In this document: piece after piece, positions 19,066 to 28,780 of the stretch
How the letters are laid out: each line of letters begins with the position of its first letter
Position numbering within the stretch: the stretch's first letter is position 1
Assembly: GCA_000969725.1 (NCBI GenBank)
Contig: JXSR01S073152.1
Origin: Ophiothrix spiculata
Lineage: Eukaryota > Echinodermata > Ophiuroidea > Amphilepidida > Ophiotrichidae
Strand: one strand, 5' to 3'
DNA: 32,508 nt
The notes under the pieces: generated by a model
Told to the model about the DNA's origin: nothing
What the model saw: the letters and a program-made list of their open reading frames with translations, nothing else
The model's database searches: none
Translations under genes and position numbers: made by a program

Positions 19066-19453
19066 GTAATTGTGACTGTCCACAACAAATGGGCCGTAAA
19101 ATCGCCCGCTAGTCAATTTATTGTTTTAAAATACTTGGAAAGACCATGATAAGGATAATGATATGGATTAAAATGAAACCTCAAGGAACTTCATTCAACG
19201 TCCATCAAAGTAAACTGAAATAAACATAAAAATCAGTATGCCAAATGCAATAGCCATGGTATTCTGCTGATGGTAGAATTTTTCATTTATCAACTCATTT
19301 TTTAACATAAAATTATGCAGGTGGTTTAAAGAAAGCAGTTGATGTTGTGGATCTGACAAAAAAATAAAGAACTTTGAATGTATTTTCACCTGTAGCACAA
19401 AATGTTGTTTGTAGAACTTACTACTCTTTTGTGGGGATGTGTCACAATTATCA
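19066..19453 (+). mobile_element. R1 element, diverged full-length copy
   Basis: Begins TAATTGTGACTGTCCACA and ends with the complement of ATAATTGTGACACATCCC, so it has its own imperfect terminal inverted repeats. Interior landmarks shared with 19855, 22585 and 24371 include AAGACCATGATAAGGAT, GTCCATCAAAG and TTTTCACCTGTAGCACAAA. No transposase frame. The target duplication is uncertain. Confidence 0.65.
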
Positions 19454-19854
19454 GCATTTGATGATAGTGCATCATTATCTGCTATCTGGTAGACCAAGGT
19501 TTTTGGCTTTAAAAGACTAGTTCATTTGGTGATGTAGAGCCCTCTATGACTACAACTAAATCAATAATCTGTAAAAACACGCAACTTTGCTCATTCAATC
19601 ATATTGCCCATCACTATCACATAACACTATTATTTGCAACTTGATCAAGATTTTTGGCAAAAGACCAATTATGATAGTACCATTCTTTATGAAATCTACG
19701 GTTATAGGAGTAAGGTCCAATTTTTAAACCCGAGTTTTAAACATGATGGGCCATATTCTCGAAAGATGTTTAATGCTAATCAGTGTTTAAATCGCAATTT
19801 AAATGATGTATAAAACGTAATTCTCAAAGATTTACCAAATGCAGCAGTTGCCTA

Positions 19855-20140
19855 AATGTGACCGTCCATCCCAAACCAGCCATTTTTTTTAAATATTTGC
19901 AAAGACCATACTTTAGGGATTAAAATTACACCTTAATGAACTTCACACGATTCCTAGAAGTCAAGTTATGGTCCGTCAAAGGTTATCAGGAGTGAAACGT
20001 ATAACTGAGATAAATGCCCTATATTTTCTGTGGATTGTCTTAAGAATATGCAGATTTATTTCACATTTCCTATCCTTTTCTTGAAATAAAACTTTGCTGG
20101 TATTTTTTAGTAAGCGCAATGATTGTGAATCTGTCAAAAA
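19855..20140 (+). mobile_element. R1 element, 3'-truncated copy
   Basis: Starts AAATGTGACCGTCCATCCCA and parallels the complement of 24789-24480 closely (CTTCACACGATT, GAAGTCAAGTTATGGTCCGT, TATAACTGAGATAAA). Similarity stops at about 20140, before the terminal ACCTGTAGCGCAAA segment. Confidence 0.75.
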
Positions 20141-20475
20141 TCAGATTATCGGTAAGACAATCCGTAAAATAACAAGTGCACGCGTTGCGTTTTGTGTATA
20201 AGACGCAAATCTTATGCTTAGTTGCCACGCGTGTGTTTTGTCAAAATCTGTCCGCCACAGACCAACAAATTCTATAACACTGTCCTTTAAATTAACAATA
20301 TGACTGCGATCGTCTTTAATTAAGCAGGTGTTTAATTTCAAAATTGTGTAAAAACTGATATCTTGATATGCTTGTCAAATAACATAATGTTAAAGGTCAG
20401 CGTAAAAATCACAGCGGCAAAATGTCAAAGTAAAATATTTCAATTTCCTATATCTATCAAGGCCTATAGATTAAT
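20141..20475. other. Non-coding stretch, nothing recognised
   Basis: Contains several CACGCG/ACGCGT words (around 20178 and 20227) and TATAAGACGCAAATCTTATG, a short imperfect palindrome near 20197. No frame is called. Confidence 0.35.
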
Positions 20476-20481
20476 CAAATG

Positions 20482-20730
20482 TGATAACTCACCCCGAAAA
20501 GGGAGACTTTACGACAGAAAACTTTTCGAGAAACTGACGAAAATAGGCAGCAAAAAATAAAGAATAAAATAAGAATTTTCAACAGATTTTCCGTTATAAA
20601 ATTTGATTGCCTTGATCAATTTCAACAAGTAAGGTGTCATTTTAAAGCTAAGAAAATGCTGTAACAGATGAAATGATAAAATCAAAATTGATATCATCTT
20701 CAAAGTCCCCCCTTTCGGAGTGAGCCATCA
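20482..20730 (+). mobile_element. MITE with 6-bp target duplication (CAAATG)
   Basis: Inverted ends TGATAACTCACCCCGAAAAG and, complemented, TGATGGCTCACTCCGAAAGG, each followed by a G-run and ACTTT. Flanked by CAAATG on both sides (20476-20481, 20731-20736). About 85-90% identical to the copy at 23015. Six-base duplications occur in superfamilies such as Dada and IS3EU, but I cannot choose between them without the autonomous partner. 249 bp, no gene. Confidence 0.9.
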
Positions 20731-20971
20731 CAAATGTTTAAGTATACATCATACATATAACGCTTTTTGCAAAATCAATTTCCGTTATACGTAAAAATAT
20801 TAATTATGATAGTGTAATTAGAAGCAATGCAAGTGGTAAAGTATATACGTAATAGTGGTTAGCTCTTTGTCACCTTTTCTAAGGAAAGAATATGTTTCAT
20901 CACTTTTAGTGAGAGTTGAATAATTGAAAATGGAACTAGGATCCTGTGCAGAAAATGCTATAAAAACTTAA

Positions 20972-21313
20972 AGCAGCACTATAAAGTGTTAAAAATGAAG
21001 CGCCCCCTGTCACCCATGACTTTTGATTTTTTTTAGCTGATTGGGTTTGTTTTGGGTAAATATTGATACCCTCCAAATGATTTGGCTTAAATTTGCTTAC
21101 TTTTTGGTTATGGCCATTTGTTGAATTAAATCCGGGATCCCGAATTTAATTCCACATGTATTAGTATAGAAAAACATGCATTATATGCTTTTTATCCATT
21201 TTTCTGTGGCAAAGCATTTTTTTTTTTATGAAATACACTTTCAAATGCATTTAGATAGCCACATTTTTTCATTTTTGCTCTAAAACATTTTGGACCAAAA
21301 TCTTAGTATTGCT
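20972..21313. mobile_element. Second TTAA-target MITE family, with central palindrome
   Basis: Ends AGCAGCACTATAAAG and, complemented, AGCAATACTAAGATT, flanked by TTAA (20968-20971, 21314-21317). A 30-bp palindrome with one mismatched pair (21123-21152, core CGGGATCCCG) lies near the centre. The architecture parallels 31865-32212: short terminal repeats, TTAA target, central GC-rich palindrome. Confidence 0.75.
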
Positions 21314-21317
21314 TTAA

Positions 21318-21796
21318 GTTAATCATTTGTGTACATTAGGCTACCCCTGTATCAGACACGCCTGAACAATAATGGAATCCACTAATTTTCAATAACACAC
21401 AGAGTAAATTTTCTGTTTGTTATTATTCAGTGTGACCAGCCCATCAAGCTTTTTACAAAATGTTTCCCCATCTATTTTTAGCTAATACAGTACCTCCTTA
21501 ATTCATCTTGCACAGTTAATGTGATAAATTTAGATTTGTTTTCCCTACGGAGCATCAATTTATTACCAGTTACATATTCTAAGCAGTTTTGAGTATGCAA
21601 TGTTACCTTCTCCTCCTCCAGAATTTGGTTTCAAGATGATGTGGGTGGAGGTAATTTAGATGATAAGATCTTGCTATATAAATGTAATTGTTGTTGATTA
21701 GGGTGTGTGGTACAGGGTAGGAGATGGCAATAAATGAATAGTAATGAATAGTGCCCAAATGTAAACTGACTTGCAGGTATTTTGAAGAAAGCATAG
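21318..21796. other. Non-coding stretch, nothing recognised
   Basis: No repeat partners, splice-bounded frames or motif clusters were identified. Confidence 0.4.
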
Positions 21797-22584
21797 GGGC
21801 GATTCCAAAGTAACGTTTGTGACCGAAAAATTGAAAAATCTCACTTTTAAATGGCCACAGAACCTAGCATAAACATTATATCCATGAGTTTGTTGTTGGT
21901 AATGGTGCTCACTTGTGGGATCAAGACAATTGAAGAAATTTATTGCCAAAATACTGAATAAAGTTCATGTAACATTCGGTAACGTTTGTGACATCTCACG
22001 GAAATGTTTTTTTGCTCCAAATGACTTTAAAGTAAAAATTCTCTGATATGTCAGCTAATTTTTTATTGTGCTTTTCATAGATGATGGGTAACATATTTAC
22101 AAATATTATATAAAAGTAGTAGGAAATTCTATTGTCAGGATTTCTTTTAATGCAATTTTTTGTTTGGTAACGTTTGGTAATGTTTGTGACATTTTGGTGT
22201 AACTTTTTGGTAAAGTTTGTGACATTTTTGAATTAAAACATATGCTTATGCACGGATAGCAAAATGTTACAATTCCTGATTAGCAAATACTTTTCATGTT
22301 CCAAGTAACAAATATGAGACTGAAAGTTACTGAAAAACCTGCTTATGTGGTCAAATAAAAAGAGCTGATTTTTTGCTCGAAGCCAAAAAAAGTTTCATTT
22401 TCACTGGAATAAGCCATAGATATTGTGGATCTGCAAAAAAATCAAATTTTGCTTAATTAAGAGCTTTACACCTGTTAATGCTAAATGAAAGTTTGAATAT
22501 GAATGAATGAAGACTCATTTGTACTGATGTAGGGTCACATTTGCCTTAGTACAGCTAAATCAAAGCTGATCCTCATGTGTAATA

Positions 22585-22935
22585 ACTGATCGTCCAGCTC
22601 AGATGCCGTAAAGTCGGTCACTGGACATTTTAACTTTTTTACATATCAGCAACTTCCATGTTATAAGGTTTAAGATGAAATTTATCTGACATCCACAAAT
22701 CAAGTTATAGTCCGTCAAAGTTTATAATTGAGTGAAAGATAATACCTAGATAAAGGCATTCAAAAAACAGTAAGCTAAATAAATTTCTGTTGATGGTCCT
22801 TCTCAGATGTGGATTTGTCATACCTAAATTCAGTTTTTCGAAATCCAACTTTGCAGATGTGTGGTAGAATGCGTGAATATTATTTCACCAAATTACAACC
22901 TTTGCACTTATTTTCACCTGTAGCGCAAAAATCAA
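22585..22935 (+). mobile_element. R1 element nested in the large transposon
   Basis: Diverged copy with CTTCCATGTTATAAGG, CAAGTTATAGTCCGTCAAAG, TCTGTTGATGGTCC and the terminal TTTTCACCTGTAGCGCAAAA. It lies in inverted orientation to the copy at 24371. Confidence 0.6.
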
Positions 22936-22939
22936 GTTT

Positions 22940-22979
22940 TTTTTATTTATTTATTTATTCATTTCATTTCATTTCATTT
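22940..22979. repeat. Microsatellite (TTTA)n then (ATTTC)n
   Basis: A run of TTTA units passes directly into ATTTC units, about 40 bp in all. It abuts the end of the nested R1 copy and precedes the MITE at 23015. Confidence 0.9.
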
Positions 22980-23014
22980 GGCGGAAAGCCAGGTTAATCC
23001 CAATAGTGCATATG

Positions 23015-23265
23015 TGATGACTCACCCCGAAAAGGGGGACTTTGCAACAGAACACTTTTAGAGAAACTGGTGAAAATAGGCAGCAAAAAATAAAGGAAAT
23101 AATAAGAATTTCCAGCAGATTTTCTGTTGTTAAATTTGATTGCCTTGATCAATTTCAACAAGTAAGGTGTCATTATAAAGCTTAGAAAATGCTATAACAG
23201 ATGAAATGAAAAAAAAATCAAAATTGATATAATCTGCAAAGTCCCCCTTTCGGGATGAGCCATCA
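23015..23265 (+). mobile_element. MITE with 6-bp target duplication (CATATG)
   Basis: Ends TGATGACTCACCCCGAAAAG and, complemented, TGATGGCTCATCCCGAAAGG. Flanked by CATATG (23009-23014, 23266-23271). Same orientation and length as 20482-20730. Two copies with distinct but similar targets (CAAATG, CATATG) support a CANATG preference. Confidence 0.9.
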
Positions 23266-23275
23266 CATATGCATT

Positions 23276-23490
23276 AAATTCAAGGGACGTCTCCATAGGG
23301 TGAAAGGCAGAATAATGGAAAGAATTTTCAATTTTAGATGCAGGAAGAAATAGAAGTGCTCAGAGAAAACCTGCGAGGACGATGATCGACAACCAAATTC
23401 ACGTACAACCTAGGTCTGACCGGGAATCGAACCCGGGCCGCAGTGGTGAAAGCGAGGAAAGAAACGCTGTGCCAACCCGACCACCCTACC
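23276..23490 (-). mobile_element. tRNA-derived SINE
   Basis: On the minus strand the head has an A box (TGGTCGGGTTGG), a B box (GGTTCGATTCC) and a perfect T stem (CCGGG/CCCGG). The body contains GCAGGTTTTCTCTGAGCACT and TCTATTTCTTCCTGC, resembling a widespread invertebrate SINE segment of the form gttttctc-ggg-act-c-gtttcctcc (from memory). It lies just after the MITE at 23015, inside the large transposon. Not an intact tRNA. Confidence 0.75.
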
Positions 23491-24370
23491 GACTTTACAG
23501 CTGTTCGGAGCTGAGAAGGCATATATACTTTTGTTATTTAATACATTTAATAAGAGCTAGGATTTGGACCCCCAGCTTATCAAATTCTGGGAATGACCTC
23601 TTCATCACATTGTTTTTCACACAATTAAAACATTTTATAATCAATATCCCATCCATCATGTTCAAACAATTGAAATTAGAACAATTGAACTTGGATCAAT
23701 AGCTCATTAACTATCATCAAAAGGCTCATTCCAGTGAAAACTAAACCTTTTTTGATTTCAAGCAAAAAATCAGCTTTTTTATTCGACCATATGAGCAGTT
23801 TTTTTAGTCATAGGTTTGTTACTCGTTACGTGAAAAGCATTTTCTAATTAGAAATTTGGAATTTTTCCTATCCGTGCATGAATGAGCGCATGTTTTAATT
23901 CAAAAATGTCACAAACGTTACCAAAAAGTTACACCAAAATGTCACAAACGGTACCAAACGTTACAACACAAAACAATGCATTAAAATAAATCCTGGCGAT
24001 AGAATTTTCTGAATTTTTAAAGAAATATTTGTAAATATGTCACCCATAATCGGTGTAAAGCGCAATAAAAAATCGTTGACACTTCAGAGAATTTGTACTT
24101 TGAATTCATTTGGAGCAAAAAACTATTTCCGTGCGCAGTCACAAACGTTACCGAACGTTACATGAACTCAAGGATTTTGGCAATTAATTTAATTTTCACA
24201 CATCTACATGTCTTAACCCTACCAGTGAGCACCATTATCAACAACAAACTAATGTTCATGCTAGTTTATTTAGATGTTTAAAAGTGAAATTTTCCAATTT
24301 TTTGGTCACAAACGTTACTTTGGAATGGTCACAAACGTTACTTTGGAATAGCCCAAAAGTGAGATAGTGT

Positions 24371-24789
24371 AATTGAGACAGTCCATCTCAAATGAGCTGT
24401 AAATGCAACAAACTTCACTTTGCGCTACAGGTAAACATACATGTCAAGGTCGTAATTTGCCGAACAAGATTCTCAATCCTTATGCTTACTTCAAAATTCC
24501 TGTTAAGTTTCATTTCAAGAAAATGATCGGGAATATAAAAATATATCTGTTTATTTTGAGGACAATCAACAGAAGATGTAGAACTTATTGATTTTTTATC
24601 GCGTTTATCTCAGTTATACATTTTACTCCCTGACAACCTTTGACAGACCATAAATTGACTTCTGGAAATCATGTGAAGTTCATTTAGGTATCATTTTAAT
24701 CCTTATAACATGGTCTTTGTAAATATTTAATAAAGTGAAAATGACAATAGGCTGCATTTATGGCTGGTTTGGGATGGACGGTCTCAATT
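24371..24789 (-). mobile_element. R1 element, best-preserved copy
   Basis: Complete at both ends: AATTGAGACAGTCCATCTCA at the left and, complemented, AATTGAGACCGTCCATCCCA at the right, each followed by a few matching bases (AAATGAGC / AACCAGCC). It begins only 16 bp outside the large transposon. 419 bp without a coding frame; clearly the same family as 18003, 19066, 19855 and 22585. Confidence 0.8.
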
Positions 24790-25178
24790 GTTATAAACAC
24801 TTCAAAATATAAATTTGAACTTTGTGAATGACTCTGTCCCAATTGGAGGACTGTCTGATCACTCCCTTAATCCTTGTATCCTGGAGTGCTCAAATATATT
24901 CGATCGGCAGGTGTTAAAGACAGAAAGAATGCAGAAAAGACAACATAAGAGTCTTTGCAACTAATTTTTTGGTCAAAATAACTGGGGTTTTACCACAAAT
25001 TTAGGGTGATCAAATATCAATCGATATATCTTGTACAGCAAGTATCGCATCATGATGCAGTAAAAAGTAACATTCATCTTCAAGTATGGGATGAAAATGA
25101 GAAACATGTAGGTTGCGACATATACCTTGTTTTGATATGATGGGTCACATATGTGATTGCCTCCTGGGGGGGGGGGGG
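24790..25178. other. Non-coding stretch, nothing recognised
   Basis: Mostly AT-rich unique sequence leading into a G-run at about 25166-25179. Confidence 0.4.
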
Positions 25179-25519
25179 GTACCCCCAGGGGGGGGGGGCA
25201 CTCAACTTTGAAAGTGGTTGGTATGTCATACGCCGAAATGGAGGCCAGGTGAACTGATTTTGTGTACTATGATAAATGGACCTTTGAAACCAACTTTGGG
25301 GGATCTAGTGAACTGAAATTTTGGCTAAAAATGGCACGAGCTGAAAATGTTTGCATTTCCTGAACAATTTTTGCAGTTGGAGCTAAAATTTCGCTTTTTC
25401 CTCAAAAACAGGGTCAAAAGAACTGAATCACGCTGAAAATGATGATCTAGTGAGTGGCTTGGCTGCTTGAAAAAGGGGATCTTGACCACATATGTGAGTG
25501 TGCCCCCCGGGAGGGTACC
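25179..25519. mobile_element. Inverted-repeat element with GGTACC termini
   Basis: The left end reads GGTACCCCCAGG, then a G-run and CACTCAACTTT. The right end, complemented, reads GGTACCCTCCCGGGGGGCAC and ACTCACATATG. The interior repeats a phrase of the form GTGAACTGA or AGAACTGAA (25248, 25310, 25418). Classification is uncertain and the target duplication unresolved. Confidence 0.55.
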
Positions 25520-26714
25520 AAGCCATTGATCTTTCTTCAAGTTTGATGAATTGCTTTGCATATGAACTCATTAGGGCAGAGTATTTAGGTCAAGAAAGGT
25601 GGCATCTAAAGATAGTGCCAAGAACTTATGCAAATATTCGCGATCTTATTTTTAGCGCCTGACCTTTGAACGAGATACCAACATTCATTATCAAAAATGT
25701 TGCTTCCTATCTGTACAGTACATTCGTGAAAAAAATGTGTGGTCGTAAAAATGTCAAGAACATTGCGAGTTTAAAGGGGAACAAAATAACATGACAATTT
25801 AATGGGTATTATTAGATTATCCGGAATCTTAATTACCGTCAATTGATTGACTGATTGTGTGTTTTGCAAGTATTTAAAAATAGATTTATGGCATGTTATT
25901 GTGTAGTGGTTATAGGTGTTTGTTAGACTCTTACGCAAACACTAATGGACTTTATCCTCTCAGTATATACACAAATAGAACGCATTAGTCTGTAGAAGGA
26001 AACTAGCATATATCCTGGTGATTGTGCGAATGGAGTTATTTTTAGCCACGCTCTCAAGGCTGAGTTCAGAACGACTATGCCTGTTTCTGTGGTGGGTCAG
26101 TGAGTGTGTAGTCGTGACAGCATCTATATGGCATAGTTAAAATTACTGGTTAGATACTACAGCATTTACCAGGAACACGGGTTACTATACTTGAAATCAT
26201 AACAATCAATAGTGGCAGCTTCAACTTGCCAGATTTAAAGGGATTCTTTGTGCCACTGGACTGGATATTTATTACATTTACATGGCGATTAGTGCAATTA
26301 CTTCCAATCGTGGATTCTAATGCTATTAAGGACTTATTTTGGATTGATTTTTTTATTTTTTTATTATAAGACATCAATTTTTATTATCATTTCTACCTAA
26401 TGGATTATAGCTTGAACAAAAATAGATGTGATGTGTAATGATATGACAAATGACTTTTCCATTGCAAACTTCAACTCTGTCATTTTCTCTCCGTGATTGA
26501 AAGCCGTCATCTCATTAAGACATTATTTAAGGGGAAGAAAGGAATTGTTTCAAATAAGTCCATTTTTTTTGCTGAAAATATAAATCACCTTTGTCATACT
26601 AGTGACATTTTGTGAAGATGTCTTTCTGTACCACACAAAAGAATGAATTTAAACCTAACTGATATCACTTGGAATATATATTGAATATACAGAGGAACAT
26701 AAGCTAGCATCTCT
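25520..26714. other. Non-coding stretch with promoter-like signals
   Basis: A TATATACA box at about 25962-25969 is followed about 30 bp later by an initiator-like GCATTAGTCTG, and GGGTCA|GTGAGT near 26098 could be a first donor. A 36-residue frame starts at 26030 (MELFLATLSRLSSE, then a hydrophobic stretch with CLFLWW) and reads through that donor to TAA at 26138-26140. These fit a non-coding first exon or a small ORF, but each signal is weak. Confidence 0.2.
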
Positions 26715-26763
26715 TTAACATACCTACAACTATTTGTATCTGTGATAAGTAGCTTAGAATAGC
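26715..26763 (+). repeat. 49-bp segment identical to the window's last 49 bases
   Basis: Identical, base for base, to 32460-32508. It is the immediate 5' flank of the candidate exon at 26765 and ends one base before the ATG. It contains acceptor-like AG sites (at 26751 and 26756) after a weak pyrimidine tract. Confidence 0.95.
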
Positions 26764-26764
26764 T

Positions 26765-26801
26765 ATGAGGGAGAGACTTCAAGTCGTGTATGAGGCAGCC
26801 G
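26765..26801 (+). CDS. Candidate coding exon (MRERLQVVYEAA + 1 base)
   Basis: ATG, then eleven further codons reading RERLQVVYEAA, then G|GTAAGTTG, an excellent donor at +1 to +6; the exon ends in phase 1. An in-frame TAG lies 15 bases upstream (26750-26752). If ATG is the start this is a first coding exon; if an AG in the flank is an acceptor, the exon is internal and up to a few codons longer (LRIA before M). The charged, helical-looking peptide is not recognised. No downstream exon could be paired with confidence; ACTTTTC after TTTCTTTCAG at about 27345 is phase-compatible but stops after 24 codons. Duplication of the flank at the window end suggests a second copy. Confidence 0.3.
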
Positions 26802-28310
26802 GTAAGTTGTGAACTTTTGGATTATGTGTAAATGTGATTTAATAATTGTTTAAGCGATAATGAATTCATAAGAATTTACAATGTGTTTGTTTGTAATTAG
26901 TTTTTCTTGATATATTAAATGTAAAAGATGGTTATAAGAATCTGATCTTAGAATGTAATTTTCATGAGGAAATATATCTAGGTACTTAACTAATACAAAA
27001 GTTTTTAAGTAGTGTTCGTTTATATGTTATTGGAGATGTAAAATGGATGAATTGGATAACTATTTTCAAAATTCATTAAGCTCATATCTTGTTTTAAAAG
27101 AAAAAGAAAAATTACCTAAGTTTGTTTTGAGAAGGTTTGTCTTGGAGGCCTTTTGCATGCTGTTGCTTTGAGGTTGATGTTCATTTCCAAGTTACATGAA
27201 TGCTGTGTGAAAAAATCTTGTCAATATTGAAAAAAAAAATGTTTTGCCTTTCTTCAGGGCTGTGAGAGTTCAGATTTTTTTAAAACTTTGATATAAACAC
27301 TGCACAGAGGTCAGTGAGTTGTCATAATTTCACATTTCTTTCAGACTTTTCTAGCCATTTTTCAGATGTTTTGGTTTGTAGCCCTTCACACCCTTCTTAT
27401 AATTGGCCTGCAAATCCATAAATTTTGAGATTCAAAGCTTTGCAAGTGTATCTTTGATTTAATAAATTTAAGATAAATTGAATTCTATGTGAAAAAAGAA
27501 TTTTTTTTATTGCGTGCCTTTGAAGAAGTATTAAACACTTTTAAGCTGTTAGAAGTGCGATTATGTATGGTTTCTATCGTGATCATGACCATAGGACTAT
27601 ATTTGTAACAAGCGGCTAGAAATAGCTTTTCACTCATCGTATTGGTTTCCAGAATCAATTATTTGGTTCCCGTCTTCAGTACTGAATGTAGTAAGACAAT
27701 GAATGAATCATACGCAGTTAGCGATACAAATAAGACATGCTTATTTGAGAAGGTAAAACCATAGATTTTAGAGTGGCAAAACTGATTAATTTTGTTTTGT
27801 CAAATTGGACACGGATCAGTTTATTTTTAACCAGGTGAGAAGTTGAAAAACTGGTCATTTACGTCATGAAGAAAAACTATTTCTATTATCATATTTTTAT
27901 TTTGAGTTATGTATATAAAATCTGTTATTTATTTTTAGAGATTCAACACATTAGACTAGTCATTTACGTCATTAAGAGAACAATATATTTCTTTTATTAT
28001 CTATTTTGACAGAACTTTATTGCCAGGGCTTTATTGGTCTGCTCTTTGGTTCAATTATTTTGTGTGTACCCTGGCCAAATCACTTTATTTTGTTGCCCGT
28101 TTCTGCTGTAAGATTGTGCATTGTTCTCAAGATGTATTGTATTCCATTTTATGGGATGGAATATTTTCATTGGTGGTAGTATGGTAACTTATAACCCTAC
28201 ATTGCATCTTGCTCTTAAGTTAAAGGCATTAGCCATGATCGCAATCAACTTACTCCAATTATCATAAATAAATTTAATTGCACATAATATAGAACTAAAA
28301 ATAACGAAGA
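26802..28310. other. Presumed intronic AT-rich DNA
   Basis: If the exon at 26765 is real this is intron. A splice-bounded open segment of 33 codons exists at about 27652-27752 (after TTTCCAG, before GTAAAA), but its phase does not fit the upstream exon and it is not called. CAG|GTGAGA at about 27834 is another donor-like site without an exon. No mobile elements were recognised. Confidence 0.35.
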
Positions 28311-28506
28311 ATGCATACCATCCTCTCTATCCACAATGTGATACCCACAGAGTAGTCTGCGTACAATTGTACATGTAAGTGATTATGTCTCGGAGATGTG
28401 CAAACATATATGGATCTGCACTCTTGTGTAGATTGTTCCATTATATATACAAAAATTATGAATGTGTACTGTCCTCTCAATCCACAATGTGATGGCCACA
28501 GAGTAG
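28311..28506 (+). repeat. Direct repeat of 45 bp, period 151
   Basis: 28311-28355 and 28462-28506 share ATGYRTACYRTCCTCTC and ATCCACAATGTGAT, ending CCACAGAGTAG, with about 85% identity. The intervening ~105 bp is not repeated. It may be the remains of a larger duplication. Confidence 0.8.
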
Positions 28507-28545
28507 AAAGAAAGAACTGGAAGAAATGGTATTTTTCTCTTACCC

Positions 28546-28780
28546 TAGGGCGTCTTCACACATAATTTGGTCATGACTATATTCTAGCTCGTGAGTGGTT
28601 CTAGAGCGAGACAACTAATCACACAGTGACACAACTTGCGCGTTAAAACTAGTGGCGCGTCACTTTTGGTCACGAGCGAGACACTTTCTAAAATTGCATT
28701 CACACTGAGAATTTGGTCATGAGTGGCTCACGAGCGAGAATATAGTCATGACTAAATTTCTCAGTGTGAACACGTCCCTA
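28546..28780. mobile_element. MITE with TAGGGMCGT termini
   Basis: Left TAGGGCGTCTTCACAC followed by TTTGGTCATGACTATATTCT; right complemented TAGGGACGTGTTCACAC followed by TTTAGTCATGACTATATTCT, giving about 55-bp arms. Inside are repeated CGAGCGAGA and GGTCAYGA words. The duplicated target can be read as TA or CTAG. About 235 bp, no frame. Confidence 0.85.

Larger units (their letters stand above)
21797..24354. mobile_element. Large inverted-repeat transposon with 14-bp motif array
   Basis: Left arm 21797-22415 and right arm 23723-24354 are inverted copies (~620 bp, moderately diverged) with outer ends GGGCGATTCCAAAGTAACG and GGGCTATTCCAAAGTAACG. GTAACGTTTGTGAC occurs in the left arm at 21810 and 21979, with one change at 22177 and 22210. 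Its complement occurs in the right arm at 23908, 24138, 24305 and 24328, with one change at 23941. The right end has an extra tandem copy of the terminal ~23 bp. The spacer 22416-23722 has no transposase frame and holds an R1 copy, a MITE and a SINE. Non-autonomous DNA transposon is the best reading; the target duplication could not be fixed. Confidence 0.8.

Noticed and set aside
21797-24354. Recent assembly-type inverted duplication
   Set aside because: The arms are moderately diverged and share transposon-like ends and motif arrays, so they are old inverted repeats rather than an artefact.
27652-27752. Splice-bounded 33-codon open segment
   Set aside because: Its phase does not match the only upstream candidate exon, the donor (GTAAAA) is weak, and short open segments are common by chance.
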